A stretch of 64,000 nt of DNA from JAMXLO01 sp963719805 (GTDB lineage Bacteria > Pseudomonadota > Alphaproteobacteria > Acetobacterales > Acetobacteraceae): contig CAVRDF010000007.1 of NCBI GenBank assembly GCA_963719805.1, forward strand, positions 558,001-622,000, read 5' to 3'. A program made the position numbers and the translations under genes. The notes under the pieces were generated by a model. That model saw only the letters and a list, made by a program, of their open reading frames with translations, was not told the origin of the DNA and made no database searches. Of the stretch, positions 1-8,726 are shown piece after piece; the first letter of the stretch is position 1; every line of letters begins with the position of its first letter.

Positions 1-1718
1 CGCCACCGCTCGAGCGAGGTCGCGTACACCGGCTGGCGCGCCTGCCATACCGTCGCGGTTCGCACAGCACGCTGGTTCCTCTCCGGCTGCATACAGGCGT
101 CGTCCCACGGCAGGCCGGCGGCACTCAGCAGCCCCTGCGTGGATCGCAGCCGATCGGCAATCAGCGCGTGGTAATCGATCTCGAACAAGCGCTCGGACGG
201 CAACACCGCGCGCCAGTGCGCCATCAGCCGTTCATATTGGCGGAAATAGAACACCAGATCCTCGCGGCGTGTCGCGAACTCCGCCCGCTGCGAGAAGTTG
301 GTGAAGTAGATCGACAGACAGGTGTCGATCGGGTGGCGTCGGCAATGCACGAACGTCGCATGCGGCAACGCCATGTGGATCAGCCCAGCCCAGAAGAAGT
401 TGAACGGCATCTTGTCCACAACACACGCCTTGCCCGGCGCCGCACGCGAAAGCACTGCGCGATACTGGCCGGCCAGTCCTGCGACGTGCTCGGCCGGCAA
501 CGGGCCACCGCCCGATGCCAACCACGCATCGCCATGCCTGCCCCAGAAGTCCAGCTCGCCACCAGCGCCAACGTCCGGGTGGCTGGACAGGATCTGCTCG
601 ACCAATGTCGTCCCCGAGCGCGGCATGCCGATGACCAACACCGGTTGCGGCTCCGCCGGGCCAGGACGCGTGTGGCTTGCCACGAAGCCGGCGGTGAATG
701 TGCCTATGATGGCGTCGATCCTTGACTGCAACGCGCTGCGATCGAAGCGCACCAGACGCTGCCTGATCGCATTCGCCGCGTCGAAATGCTGCATGGCGGC
801 CGCGTAATCGCGCCGATCGTCGAAGCACTTGCCGAGAGCGAAGTTCAGCCTGAGCCGCTGCACCTCGCTCAGCGGCGCGTTCAACCGGGCGCGCATGCGT
901 GCGACCAGCGTGTCATCGGCATCCGTTATCGTCTTGCAGTGAACCAGATCGTGGTAGATCGCGACCTGCGTTTGGTCGATCGCAAGCGAGGCTTCGAACA
1001 TCGCCACTGCCTCATCGAAGCGGCCACCTTCAGCCAGCAACGTTCCAAGCAGACGCCGAAGCTCGGCAGCTGCCGGATCCAGCGCGGCGGCCTGGCGCAG
1101 CGCCACCTCGGCCTCTGCCGGGCGCTGCGCCAGCATCAGTGCCTTGGCGTGGTTGGTGCGCCCGAGCGTCGTACCGCGCGCCGACGCGGCGGCCTGCTCG
1201 AAAGCGTGCTGCGCGCCGGCAAGATCACCAACCGCGTGCAGCAGATTGCCCAGCCGGCTGTGTGCATCGGCCAGCCGCGGCGACAGCCCGACAGCGCCGC
1301 GGTAGGCGGCGATCGCCTGGTCTGTCTGACCCATCGCGTGATGCGCGACACCAAGCGCATGATGCGCGGCGGCTGCATTCGGGTTCAGCATGGTGGCAAT
1401 CCGCAAGGCTTCGGCTGCTTCGCCGGCCCGGCCGGCCTGCAGCAGCAGTTCGCCCAAGCGGCGATGCAACTGGGCATCCTGTGGCTGAAGGCCGGCGGCT
1501 CGACGCAGCACGGCAACTGCCTGGCCAACGTCGCCGGAGCGCGCCAGTCGCTCGGATTGCGCGGCTAATCCGGCAGCCTGGGCCGAGCCGCCGGCACTCG
1601 CGGCGGCGGCGCTGCTATCTGCCTTGACGGTGCCGCCGCAGCATTGCTTGTACTTGCGCCCGCTGCCGCAGGTGCAAGGGTCGTTGCGGCCCGGACGCGC
1701 GGCAGAAACGATTGGCAC
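1..1718 (-). CDS. SEC-C/TPR sulfotransferase, 3' end outside window
   Basis: Partial gene of about 572 codons whose C-terminus lies beyond the window edge. The GTG at 1718 is chosen because an in-frame stop (TGA) sits directly before it. Residues 15-27 form a SEC-C zinc motif (CTCGSGRKYKQCC). TPR-like helical repeats follow. From about residue 362 comes a sulfotransferase domain whose PAPS-binding loop reads GMPRSGTTLVEQIL, and WQARQPVY near the window edge is typical of the C-terminal part of TPR sulfotransferases. The family transfers sulfate from PAPS to an acceptor, often a glycan or lipid; the acceptor here is unknown. The frame is open throughout. The family assignment is strong, the substrate is not. 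Confidence 0.88.
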   Translation of the reverse strand, partial: MPIVSAARPGRNDPCTCGSGRKYKQCCGGTVKADSSAAAASAGGSAQAAGLAAQSERLARSGDVGQAVAVLRRAAGLQPQDAQLHRRLGELLLQAGRAGEAAEALRIATMLNPNAAAAHHALGVAHHAMGQTDQAIAAYRGAVGLSPRLADAHSRLGNLLHAVGDLAGAQHAFEQAAASARGTTLGRTNHAKALMLAQRPAEAEVALRQAAALDPAAAELRRLLGTLLAEGGRFDEAVAMFEASLAIDQTQVAIYHDLVHCKTITDADDTLVARMRARLNAPLSEVQRLRLNFALGKCFDDRRDYAAAMQHFDAANAIRQRLVRFDRSALQSRIDAIIGTFTAGFVASHTRPGPAEPQPVLVIGMPRSGTTLVEQILSSHPDVGAGGELDFWGRHGDAWLASGGGPLPAEHVAGLAGQYRAVLSRAAPGKACVVDKMPFNFFWAGLIHMALPHATFVHCRRHPIDTCLSIYFTNFSQRAEFATRREDLVFYFRQYERLMAHWRAVLPSERLFEIDYHALIADRLRSTQGLLSAAGLPWDDACMQPERNQRAVRTATVWQARQPVYATSLERW

Positions 1719-1946
1719 TCATCGCATTTACCACGATGGCAATCGCAGCCAAAAGGCGCCCGACAGAAAGTGACGACAGTTCCCACCAACCGGTGGCTGA
1801 TGCATCGCACAACCCGCACGTGCGGTTTGCCTTTCGCCAAATAGCCCGGGACCCAGCAACCCGGTATAAACTCGACACAAGTGCAATTGGCGCGTGTAAT
1901 AGCTGACCCTATACTGTGCGCCGTCCTTGCAGCGGAGGAACGGTTC

Positions 1947-3146
1947 ATGCCTGAAACGGGTGACAGAAAGCTCCCCTCGCTGATTGCAAGAACGCTCCGT
2001 GATACCGGCGAATTCATCCAGTGGGCCGGGGCGCCGGTGCCGTACGCAAGCACCGTCGGAACGGCGATGGCCAAGATCCCGTGGGAGGATATCTTCGACT
2101 GGGCGGGGCTCATGTATAAGCGCTACCATGGCAGCAAGCTTGCAGAAGCTGTCGAACCCACGGCCAACCATGCGATCAATCCCGAGGTACCTCCCCCAGA
2201 GGCACCGGTGCTCGCGCGGGCAATGGCCGATCTCGTTGTCTCCGAACCGTTCGCGCTTGCCGTCGATGAAGCGGTGGCAGGGTTCCCGAAATTGTTGATC
2301 GACTTCATCAGCCGTACGGACTCGGACGGGGCAGGAATCTGGCCGACATTCGTGTTCGAACAACTGGCGCGATTGTATTTCCGGCGGGAACTCGGCGGAG
2401 CGGCTGCCACCTCGGATTCCGAGGTCGCGCAACTCGTCGAAAAGGGGCTGGCGGCCGAGCTGGTGCGGCAGTTGCAGACCGACGTGCTGAACGCACAGAA
2501 GCAGAGGCCGCCCAACCTGCAATTCAAGATGAGCACTGGGGTTTTTTACTTTTGGACGGTCAACGAGTCGCTCGCGTGGCCAGATGTTGGTGATCTCAGC
2601 CCAGGGTATTTCCCTGGCTATTACACCATCCTGGACTTCACACCGCAAAAGGCCGAAGACGCGAAGAAGCAAGTGAACCACTTGCTCGCCAGATTGGGCA
2701 GGATGAGTCAGCGCGAAAAGGAACATCTCTGCAAGATGTGGTTGTCGCAATGCGATGCGATGATGGCATCGCGACTGTGGGAGCCGCTCGACACAAATCT
2801 ACCTCTTATGAAGATGCCGTTGTTCTCGGCGCTTCTCGCGCTGGAGCGGCGGGGCGCCGCTTTCGACGAAGTTCAACCCAGGTTCGAGAAAATGCAGGCG
2901 GCGGTTAAGGCTCTCGGTATTGATCCATCCGATACCTACCGTGCGCGTTCGGCGACAAATTCGATGCTGGAGGCTGTGGCGGAAGACGATTCATACAAAT
3001 TTCGCAGAAGCGCTGCCCTGCTGCGCAAAGAGGCGAACGATCGCTTCCGTCTGCGCGCCAAGGAAAACGTACCCATCATCGAAGAAGGCATTGCCGTGAT
3101 CAGCGAGCTGACGGGGTGGCAACCGCTTGGCCCATGGGAGGTATAG
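1947..3146 (+). CDS. hypothetical protein, 399 aa
   Basis: I do not recognise a family. The ATG at 1947 is preferred over an upstream in-frame start at 1881 because GCGGAGGA lies 8 bases before it. The protein is soluble-looking, with no signal peptide or transmembrane segment, and mixes helical and aromatic stretches (YFPGYYTILDF in the middle, charged helices at the C-terminus). The gene is somewhat poorer in GC than its neighbours and stands alone between a divergent sulfotransferase and a convergent VOC gene, which would suit a later acquisition. No function can be assigned from the sequence. Confidence 0.75.
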   Translation: MPETGDRKLPSLIARTLRDTGEFIQWAGAPVPYASTVGTAMAKIPWEDIFDWAGLMYKRYHGSKLAEAVEPTANHAINPEVPPPEAPVLARAMADLVVSEPFALAVDEAVAGFPKLLIDFISRTDSDGAGIWPTFVFEQLARLYFRRELGGAAATSDSEVAQLVEKGLAAELVRQLQTDVLNAQKQRPPNLQFKMSTGVFYFWTVNESLAWPDVGDLSPGYFPGYYTILDFTPQKAEDAKKQVNHLLARLGRMSQREKEHLCKMWLSQCDAMMASRLWEPLDTNLPLMKMPLFSALLALERRGAAFDEVQPRFEKMQAAVKALGIDPSDTYRARSATNSMLEAVAEDDSYKFRRSAALLRKEANDRFRLRAKENVPIIEEGIAVISELTGWQPLGPWEV

Positions 3147-3210
3147 CAGCGCCGCGGCGCTGGCGGCGAACGGCTACGCGGTCGGCTTATCCGCGTGCCA
3201 AACGGCCAGG

Positions 3211-3621
3211 CTAGGTGTTCATGTCCTGGTGCACCTCGATGACGTTGCCCTCGGGATCATGGAAGAAGATCTGATACCAGCCGTTCATCGCCCACGCACC
3301 GTAGTCAGAATACGGAATGTTCTTCGCCTCAAGCCGCTGCCTGAAGGCGGCGATGTCGTCGGTGCGGAAGGCGATGTGGCCGCGCTCCAGCGGATTGATC
3401 ACATGATTGGTGCGGAACCCGACGCCCAGGTCCTGTGTGGCAAGGTGCACCTGGGTCTGGCCGTCGGTGACGAAGGCCACCGGAGCCGAGTAGCCCTGCG
3501 TGGTGTCGCGCGAACTGTTCAGCGACGGCTCGGGCTCCAGGTCCAGCACCGAGCGGTAGAAATCCTCCATGCCGGCAACATTCTTCGAGCACAGATTCAG
3601 GTGGTGGAGCTTGATGCGCAT
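3211..3621 (-). CDS. VOC family (glyoxalase/extradiol dioxygenase-like) protein
   Basis: A 136-residue single vicinal-oxygen-chelate unit pair. It opens with IKLHHLNL, a metal-binding His near the N-terminus, has GHIAFRTDD in the middle with a second candidate His, and ends with DPEGNVIEVHQD, where the Glu is the usual last metal ligand. The start is backed by AGGAGG just upstream. Members catalyse metal-dependent isomerisation, lyase or dioxygenase reactions, or confer antibiotic or electrophile resistance. Nothing nearby identifies the substrate. It is a monocistronic leftward gene with the DUF779 gene upstream. Confidence 0.88.
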   Translation of the reverse strand: MRIKLHHLNLCSKNVAGMEDFYRSVLDLEPEPSLNSSRDTTQGYSAPVAFVTDGQTQVHLATQDLGVGFRTNHVINPLERGHIAFRTDDIAAFRQRLEAKNIPYSDYGAWAMNGWYQIFFHDPEGNVIEVHQDMNT

Positions 3622-3709
3622 GCGGTTCCTCCTGGAAGCGTGTGCATCACTATGGCGCGTGATCGTTCAATGCGCCTAGCACGGCGACGCTCATATCACT
3701 GCACAAAGC

Positions 3710-4096
3710 CTACCCGGCGGCCTCCACCGCATCCATCTCGGCATCGCTGAACACGCGCGACCGGGTGATGAACCGCACGCCATCCGCGGCTTCCAGCGAA
3801 AAGCTGTCGCCGCCATCGTGCACCACGTCGATGGTAAGCTGGCTACCCGCCCAATACGGATACTGCGCCGCACCGACATAGAACGGACAGCCCTCGATCT
3901 CGCCCAGCAGCACGTCGCGCAAGCCGACACGGAAACCGCTGCGGCGCAGGCACATCGGCGCGCTGCCCTCGCAACAGCCGCCCGACTGGTGAAACAGCAA
4001 CGGGCCATATTGCTCCCGCAACTGCCGCACCAGCCGGGCGGCCGCCTCGGTGATCAACACCCGAGGCGGCGCTGCCCCAACATCAGAAGAAGCCAA
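3710..4096 (-). CDS. DUF779 protein, aldehyde dehydrogenase partner
   Basis: A 128-residue protein matching the DUF779 family by its Cys-containing segment FHQSGGCCEGSAPMC and the later LTIDVVHDGG stretch. DUF779 genes are commonly found beside acetaldehyde-type aldehyde dehydrogenases. Here the start codon overlaps the 3' end of the dehydrogenase gene by 14 bases, so the two are almost certainly co-translated. The conserved cysteines suggest metal or thiol chemistry, but the biochemical role of the family is not settled. It probably shares the FNR-like control proposed for the dehydrogenase. Confidence 0.87.
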   Translation of the reverse strand: MASSDVGAAPPRVLITEAAARLVRQLREQYGPLLFHQSGGCCEGSAPMCLRRSGFRVGLRDVLLGEIEGCPFYVGAAQYPYWAGSQLTIDVVHDGGDSFSLEAADGVRFITRSRVFSDAEMDAVEAAG

Positions 4097-5603
4097 GCGC
4101 GTTCGGGCTGTAGCTGACCAGCAGGTTCTTGGTCTGCTGGTAGTGGTCCATGATCATCTTGTGGGTCTCACGGCCGTAGCCCGATTGCTTGTAGCCACCG
4201 AACGCCGCATGCGCCGGATACATGTGGTAGCAGTTGGTCCACACGCGCCCGGCCTGGATCTCGCGCCCGACACGGTACGCCACGCTGCCATTGCGCGACC
4301 ACACGCCGGCCCCCAGTCCATAGATCGTGTCGTTTCCGATACGGATCGCGTCCTCCACATCCTTGAACGTGGTGACCGACAGCACCGGCCCGAAGATCTC
4401 TTCCTGGAAGATGCGCATCTTGTTGTGGCCGACGAACACTGTCGGCCTCACATAGAAGCCGTTCTCCAGTTCGCCGCCGAGATGCGCGCGTTCGCCACCC
4501 GTCGCGAGTTTGGCACCTTCCTGCTTGCCGACATCGATATAGCCCAGGATCTTCTCCAACTGCCCGCGCGACGCCTGCGCCCCCATCATCGTCGCGGCAT
4601 CCAGCGGATCGCCCATGCGGATCTTCTCCACCCGCGCCACCGCTTTCTCCATGAACCTGTCGAACATGGATTCCTGCACCAGCGCGCGCGAAGGACAGGT
4701 GCACACTTCGCCCTTGTTGAAGGCGAACAGCGCAAACCCTTCCAGCGCCTTGTCGAGGAAGGCGTCATCCTCGGCCATCACGTCGGCCATGAAGATGTTC
4801 GGCGACTTGCCGCCGAGTTCCATCGTGCTGGGGATCAGGTTCTCCGCCGCGTACTGCATGATCTGCCGCCCGGTGGTGGTTTCACCGGTGAAGCTGACCT
4901 TGGCGATACGCGGGCTGGACGCCAGCGGCGCGCCGACCTCCGAGCCGTGCCCGTTCAACACGTTCAGCACGCCCGGCGGCAGAATGTCGCCGATGAGGTC
5001 CATCAGCACCGCGAGGCTCAGCGGCGTGTCCGATGCCGGTTTGATCACCACGCAGTTGCCGGTGGCCAATGCCGGCGCCAGCTTCCACGCCGCCATCAGC
5101 AGCGGGAAGTTCCACGGGATGATCTGCGCGACCACGCCCATCGGTTCCTTGAAGTGATAGGCGATGGTGTCGTTGTCGAGTTCGCCCAGCGTGCCTTCCT
5201 CGGCACGAATACAGCCGGCGAAGTAGCGGAAGTGATCCGCCGCCAGCGGCACATCCGCCGCGCGTGTCTCGCGTATCGGCTTGCCGTTGTCCACCGTCTC
5301 GGCATAGGCCAGCAGCTCGAGATTGTCCTCGATCCGATCAGCGATCTTGTTGAGCAGGCGTGCCCGCTGCGCCGGCGCCGTGCGGCCCCAGCCATCGCGC
5401 GCTGCATGCGCCGCATCCAGCGCGCGCTCGACGTCCTCGGCATCGGAACGTGCGACGTCGCACAGCTTCATGTTGTTGACCGGGCTGACATCGGCAAAAT
5501 ACCGGCCCTTCACCGGCGCCTGCCACTTGCCCCCGATGAAATTGTCATAGCGTGCGCGCAGCTGGCTCCGCTGCGAGGTCATCACCTGCGGTTGGTCCAA
5601 CAT
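4083..5603 (-). CDS. NAD-dependent aldehyde dehydrogenase (ExaC/AldB type)
   Basis: Oxidises an aliphatic aldehyde, probably acetaldehyde, to the acid in the cytoplasm. The ATG at 5603 gives 506 residues, the usual length of the ExaC/AldB group, with GGGAG six bases upstream; in-frame ATG 5609 and the 5645 start are less well placed. Visible features are PWNF at 164-167, SFTGETTTG, the general-base Glu in ELGGKSP (about 263) and the nucleophile Cys in NKGEVCTC (about 301). The gene is complete. The overlapping DUF779 gene and the upstream TTGAC-N4-ATCAA box suggest induction when oxygen is limited or when alcohols are oxidised. Confidence 0.94.
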   Translation of the reverse strand: MLDQPQVMTSQRSQLRARYDNFIGGKWQAPVKGRYFADVSPVNNMKLCDVARSDAEDVERALDAAHAARDGWGRTAPAQRARLLNKIADRIEDNLELLAYAETVDNGKPIRETRAADVPLAADHFRYFAGCIRAEEGTLGELDNDTIAYHFKEPMGVVAQIIPWNFPLLMAAWKLAPALATGNCVVIKPASDTPLSLAVLMDLIGDILPPGVLNVLNGHGSEVGAPLASSPRIAKVSFTGETTTGRQIMQYAAENLIPSTMELGGKSPNIFMADVMAEDDAFLDKALEGFALFAFNKGEVCTCPSRALVQESMFDRFMEKAVARVEKIRMGDPLDAATMMGAQASRGQLEKILGYIDVGKQEGAKLATGGERAHLGGELENGFYVRPTVFVGHNKMRIFQEEIFGPVLSVTTFKDVEDAIRIGNDTIYGLGAGVWSRNGSVAYRVGREIQAGRVWTNCYHMYPAHAAFGGYKQSGYGRETHKMIMDHYQQTKNLLVSYSPNALGFF

Positions 5604-5694
5604 TTCCATCTCCCGCGTTGCATCCGCGCCGGCAGTGCGCACCACGCACCGCGCGACGACGGCGGGAGTTGAGGCTCATGTGGCGCAACGCGCA

Positions 5695-5708
5695 TTGACA
5701 TGGATCAA
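5695..5708 (-). promoter_or_regulatory. putative FNR/ANR/FixK-type box
   Basis: TTGACATGGATCAA matches the FNR/FixK consensus TTGAT-N4-ATCAA with one mismatch. Its centre lies about 98 bases upstream of the aldehyde dehydrogenase start, leaving room for a promoter with the box near -41.5. Two perfect versions occur elsewhere in the window, upstream of cstA and of a small gene. Confidence 0.6.
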
Positions 5709-5799
5709 GCGTTGCCAAGGCCCATCGGCCCTGGCCGCCCGTAACACCGGCAAGGCCGGTTGTGGTTGCTGAAACGGAGTCCGTCAGACCCCCGTGGGG

Positions 5800-6006
5800 T
5801 CAGCCGCGGTCTTCGGTTGACCCGACGAGGCGTGCGCCCTCGTTGACTGCCTTGTTGGCCTGCCGCCCGTATTCCTCGGCCAGCCTCAGCAGCTCATCCC
5901 TGGCGCGGATCGACACTGGCGCGGTGTTCGCCATCTGCCGGTAGTACAGAGCGCGCGAACGCAGGTCCGCGAGTGACAGCGCGAATGGCGAGCGGTTGTC
6001 CAGCAT
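5800..6006 (-). CDS. small hypothetical protein, about 68 aa
   Basis: A short, mainly helical, charged protein (DLRSRALYYRQMANTAP, then RDELLRLAEEYGRQAN) of the type often found as uncharacterised 60-90 residue proteins in alphaproteobacteria. The start could be ATG at 6006 or GTG at 6039, and neither has a strong ribosome site. Length, amphipathic pattern and the compact frame argue for a real gene, but no family or function is recognised. Confidence 0.5.
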   Translation of the reverse strand: MLDNRSPFALSLADLRSRALYYRQMANTAPVSIRARDELLRLAEEYGRQANKAVNEGARLVGSTEDRG

Positions 6007-6141
6007 TTCTAGTCGCACCTTCTGGTTGCAACGGCTCACTATGCTGGGTGAGGTGACAATTCAGTTTCAGCAGCTTCGCGCCGGTGCGGGCCAGTCCTGC
6101 TCGCCATGCATTCGCGGTCCAGAAGGGCTTCGCCCGCCATT

Positions 6142-6170
6142 CCCTCCCCCGCGCGCTGCGCGAAGGAGGG
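6142..6170. terminator. GC-rich hairpin downstream of the binding-protein gene
   Basis: CCCTCC and GGAGGG arms enclose a GCGCGC/GCGCG core just after the stop of the leftward solute-binding protein gene. It has no T-tract, so it may be a Rho-assisted end or a repeat palindrome rather than a classic intrinsic terminator. Confidence 0.45.
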
Positions 6171-6183
6171 TAGGTAGACGGCT

Positions 6184-7389
6184 TCAGTAAGCGAGCGCCT
6201 GCTGCTCCACCGGCACCCAGCGGCCCTCGTGCACGACCGTGAGGAACGACTTGGTCGAGCCATGGTGCTGCTCGGGGCCGAAGCTCAACTGCGAGCCGAA
6301 GATATCGGTGTACTCGTGGATGCTCTCCATCGCCTTGATGAAGCTGTCCACCGTCAGGTCCTTGCCTGCTTTGTCCAGCGCCAGCAGGACCAGATTGGCG
6401 GCGGTGTAGCCGACCTCGCCGTGGAAGTTGGGATCACGCCCGTAGCGCTGCTTGTATTCCTTGGCGAACGCCTGCACCTCGGGACGCGGATCGTCGGGAT
6501 AGACGTAAAGCGCCGGGGTCATGCAGAAATAGCCTTCGGTGGCACCGCCAGGCAGCGTGGCCACCGCGGTGTCATAGGCCGCGAACTGTCCCACCAGATC
6601 GACGTTCCAGTTCTGCTTGCGCGCGGTCTGGATGATGATGTTGGTGTCGCGCACGATGGTGCCCATCATGATGGCGTCGCAGCCGGCATCCTTCAGCTTG
6701 TCGATCGCCGCATTGAAGTCGGTATCGGTGGGCTTGTGCGCCGTGGTGGCGATGACCTTCATGCCCATGGCCTCGGTCTGCGCGACCACGCCCGCCAGCA
6801 CATCCTTACCGAAATCGGTCTCCTGATACATCACGCAGAACTTCGAGCGATGGCGCTGCTCGGCGAAATACTTCACCGCGGAGCGCATCTGGTCATAGTA
6901 CGACGCGAACTGCGCGAATTTCAGCTTGTTGTAGGGCTCGTACATCGAGCGGGCCGAGGTCAGCGGAAACACGTTGGGCACGTTCTTGGCGAACTGCGAC
7001 GGCATGTTGGCGTCGTTCATCGGCGTGCCGCCGTCATCGAGCGCCAGGAAGATGTTGTCGCTGTTGAGCAGCTTGTTCATCGCCTGAACGGCGCGCGGCA
7101 CGGTGTACTGGCTGTCCTCGACGATGTACTTGATCTTGCGCCCATGCACGCCGCCCTTGGCGTTGGCCTGGTCGAACGCCATGCGGATGGCATCCGAATT
7201 GTTGACGCCCTGCACAGCGGTTACACCGGACAGGTCGGTGACCGTGCCGATGACGATTTCAGTATCGGTCACACCGCGCACGGTCTGCGCCGATGCCGCA
7301 GTGAAATAGCCAAGCGTGCCGGCGATCGCGATCGCGGATGTCAGAAGACGCAGACGGCCGAAGCCGGCACCACGGTGTGGTGTTGCCAT
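6184..7389 (-). CDS. ABC transporter substrate-binding protein, branched-chain amino-acid (LivJ-like) type
   Basis: A 401-residue periplasmic binding protein of the Peripla_BP_6 type. The ATG at 7389 is set by GGGAGGAGT a few bases upstream. An N-terminal signal peptide ends around AASAQ. The mature part begins with VRGVTDTEIVIGTVTDLSG, the usual opening strand of this family, and ITDTDFNAAIDKLKDAGCDAI-like text marks the second lobe. Such proteins bind branched-chain amino acids, urea, amides or aromatic acids. No permease or ATPase gene is adjacent, so it is an orphan component or works with a transporter encoded elsewhere. Confidence 0.9.
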   Translation of the reverse strand: MATPHRGAGFGRLRLLTSAIAIAGTLGYFTAASAQTVRGVTDTEIVIGTVTDLSGVTAVQGVNNSDAIRMAFDQANAKGGVHGRKIKYIVEDSQYTVPRAVQAMNKLLNSDNIFLALDDGGTPMNDANMPSQFAKNVPNVFPLTSARSMYEPYNKLKFAQFASYYDQMRSAVKYFAEQRHRSKFCVMYQETDFGKDVLAGVVAQTEAMGMKVIATTAHKPTDTDFNAAIDKLKDAGCDAIMMGTIVRDTNIIIQTARKQNWNVDLVGQFAAYDTAVATLPGGATEGYFCMTPALYVYPDDPRPEVQAFAKEYKQRYGRDPNFHGEVGYTAANLVLLALDKAGKDLTVDSFIKAMESIHEYTDIFGSQLSFGPEQHHGSTKSFLTVVHEGRWVPVEQQALAY

Positions 7390-7536
7390 AGGGCACTCCT
7401 CCCAAATTGTCGGCCGAACGGCTAGCACGGCCTTTACGTTGCCAACGAAACGGGCCGTGCCCGCGGGATCAGCGTAGCGCGGCGGGCGGGCGTGTCAAAA
7501 CGCCGGGTGCAGCAGGCGCGGGAAAGGCCCTCGGCC

Positions 7537-8109
7537 CTAGGGCCCCGTCTCCAGCGGCGGCGCCAGTGGCGTCGCGGCGACCGGAGCAGGCGGCGGTGCG
7601 GTCGCCGCGGCCTGCTTCGACGGGTCGGGCTTGTCCTTCTCACCCACCTCGGCCGGCACGGTATAATCCGGCACCACGCGCGCCTGCTTGCCGGCGATCA
7701 CCAGCACCTTCTGGCCAAGCGCCAGGGGCGTGGTGTCCTTCTGCGTCACGCTCTCCAGCTCGCCGTTCGGCTTGCGGATGATGTACTCGAACGCCGAGGT
7801 GTCGTTCATGGCATGCTCGGCGGCGCTGCCGGCAATGCCGCCCACCAGAGTGCTGCCCAGCGTGGTGAACGCCTTCTCGGCACCGCTGCCCACCTGCGCG
7901 CCGGCAATGCCGCCGGCCGCGCCGCCAACCACCGCGCCGGTGGTGCCGGTGGCGCTGATATCGACCTGGCGCACGCCCACGATGACGCCCTGATCCACCT
8001 TGCTCGCCTGCTGCACCGCATCGGTGCTGTAGGTGTTGGGCGAATAATTAGGACCGCAGCCAGTCAGCAGTGCGCCCAGTGCGGCAGTCAGCAGAAGTCG
8101 GCCAAACAT
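7537..8109 (-). CDS. glycine-zipper outer-membrane lipoprotein (SlyB-like)
   Basis: A 190-residue lipoprotein with lipobox LLTGC (Cys18). After a short linker come YSTDAVQQASKVDQG and then a glycine zipper (GAVVGGAAGGIAGAQVG and GSTLVGGIAGSAAEHA), the hallmark of the SlyB/17-kDa antigen group of outer-membrane lipoproteins. The C-terminal third contains FEYIIRKPNGELESV and ends in a Pro/Ala-rich tail. The family supports outer-membrane integrity; the exact role here is inferred from fold alone. Confidence 0.82.
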   Translation of the reverse strand: MFGRLLLTAALGALLTGCGPNYSPNTYSTDAVQQASKVDQGVIVGVRQVDISATGTTGAVVGGAAGGIAGAQVGSGAEKAFTTLGSTLVGGIAGSAAEHAMNDTSAFEYIIRKPNGELESVTQKDTTPLALGQKVLVIAGKQARVVPDYTVPAEVGEKDKPDPSKQAAATAPPPAPVAATPLAPPLETGP

Positions 8110-8149
8110 GGGGGCGCTTGCTAGCCGAGTTCGCCGCGCAGTGCCACCG

Positions 8150-8581
8150 TCAGATCTTGCTGGCGCTCAGCGTATAGGTGCATCCCGCTCCGCTGATGGC
8201 GCCATCGAGCCGTGCGCCGGCGATATGGCCGGTGAGCGAACCGCTGATCACGTCGCCGGAGAACGTGCCGTCCGCCGCCATCGTCGCCTGGAAAACCGGC
8301 GTCGGGTTGCCCGGCACATTCGGGTGCGGCACCGCGTAGGTGAACCTGCCCTGGTCCACCGTGATCACCGCCTGGCCCTGCGAATCGCACCACGTGAACA
8401 CCTGCCCCTCGGCCGCCGGCGTCGTGGTGCGCAGCACGCTGCGATACGAGCCGTCGAACGCGGTCACCGGCGGCGGTGGCGGTGGCACCGCATGTATTGT
8501 CCCCATCGGGCCCGCACAGCCCGTGATCGCCAGCGCCAGAGCGAGACAGCGCCGCCGGCTGGAATGGTGTCTTGCTCGCAT
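8150..8581 (-). CDS. small lipoprotein, unknown function
   Basis: A 143-residue protein starting at ATG 8581 (GGAAG seven bases upstream). It has an Arg-rich n-region, a short hydrophobic core and a lipobox ending LAITGC. A Pro run follows, then a compact beta-rich domain containing FDGSYRSVLRTT, FTWCDSQGQAVITVD and GTFSGDVISGSLTGHIAGARLDG. The last motif resembles the low-complexity beta-strand pattern of small exported domains. It lies just upstream of, and is collinear with, the SlyB-like lipoprotein gene. No family is recognised with confidence. Confidence 0.75.
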   Translation of the reverse strand: MRARHHSSRRRCLALALAITGCAGPMGTIHAVPPPPPPVTAFDGSYRSVLRTTTPAAEGQVFTWCDSQGQAVITVDQGRFTYAVPHPNVPGNPTPVFQATMAADGTFSGDVISGSLTGHIAGARLDGAISGAGCTYTLSASKI

Positions 8582-8726
8582 GGACCGGCTTCCATTGTTG
8601 GGACGGCGCAATTTGCCGAGCCCGCTGCCAATCAGCAACTCGGCAAGCGTAACACCGGTCAGGCGGCGCGTGCGCCGACCTCAGGATGCATCAGCGGCCT
8701 GATGGCCGCTGGTGAGCTGGCGGCCG

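Noticed and set aside
4050..5672. A 540-codon rightward frame opposite the aldehyde dehydrogenase gene.
   Set aside because: Its product is Arg/His-rich with no domain and exactly shadows a complete, motif-bearing gene. It is typical of antisense frames in GC-rich DNA.
6229..7425. A 398-codon rightward frame opposite the solute-binding protein gene.
   Set aside because: It is a shadow frame. The leftward gene has a signal peptide, a ribosome site and family motifs.
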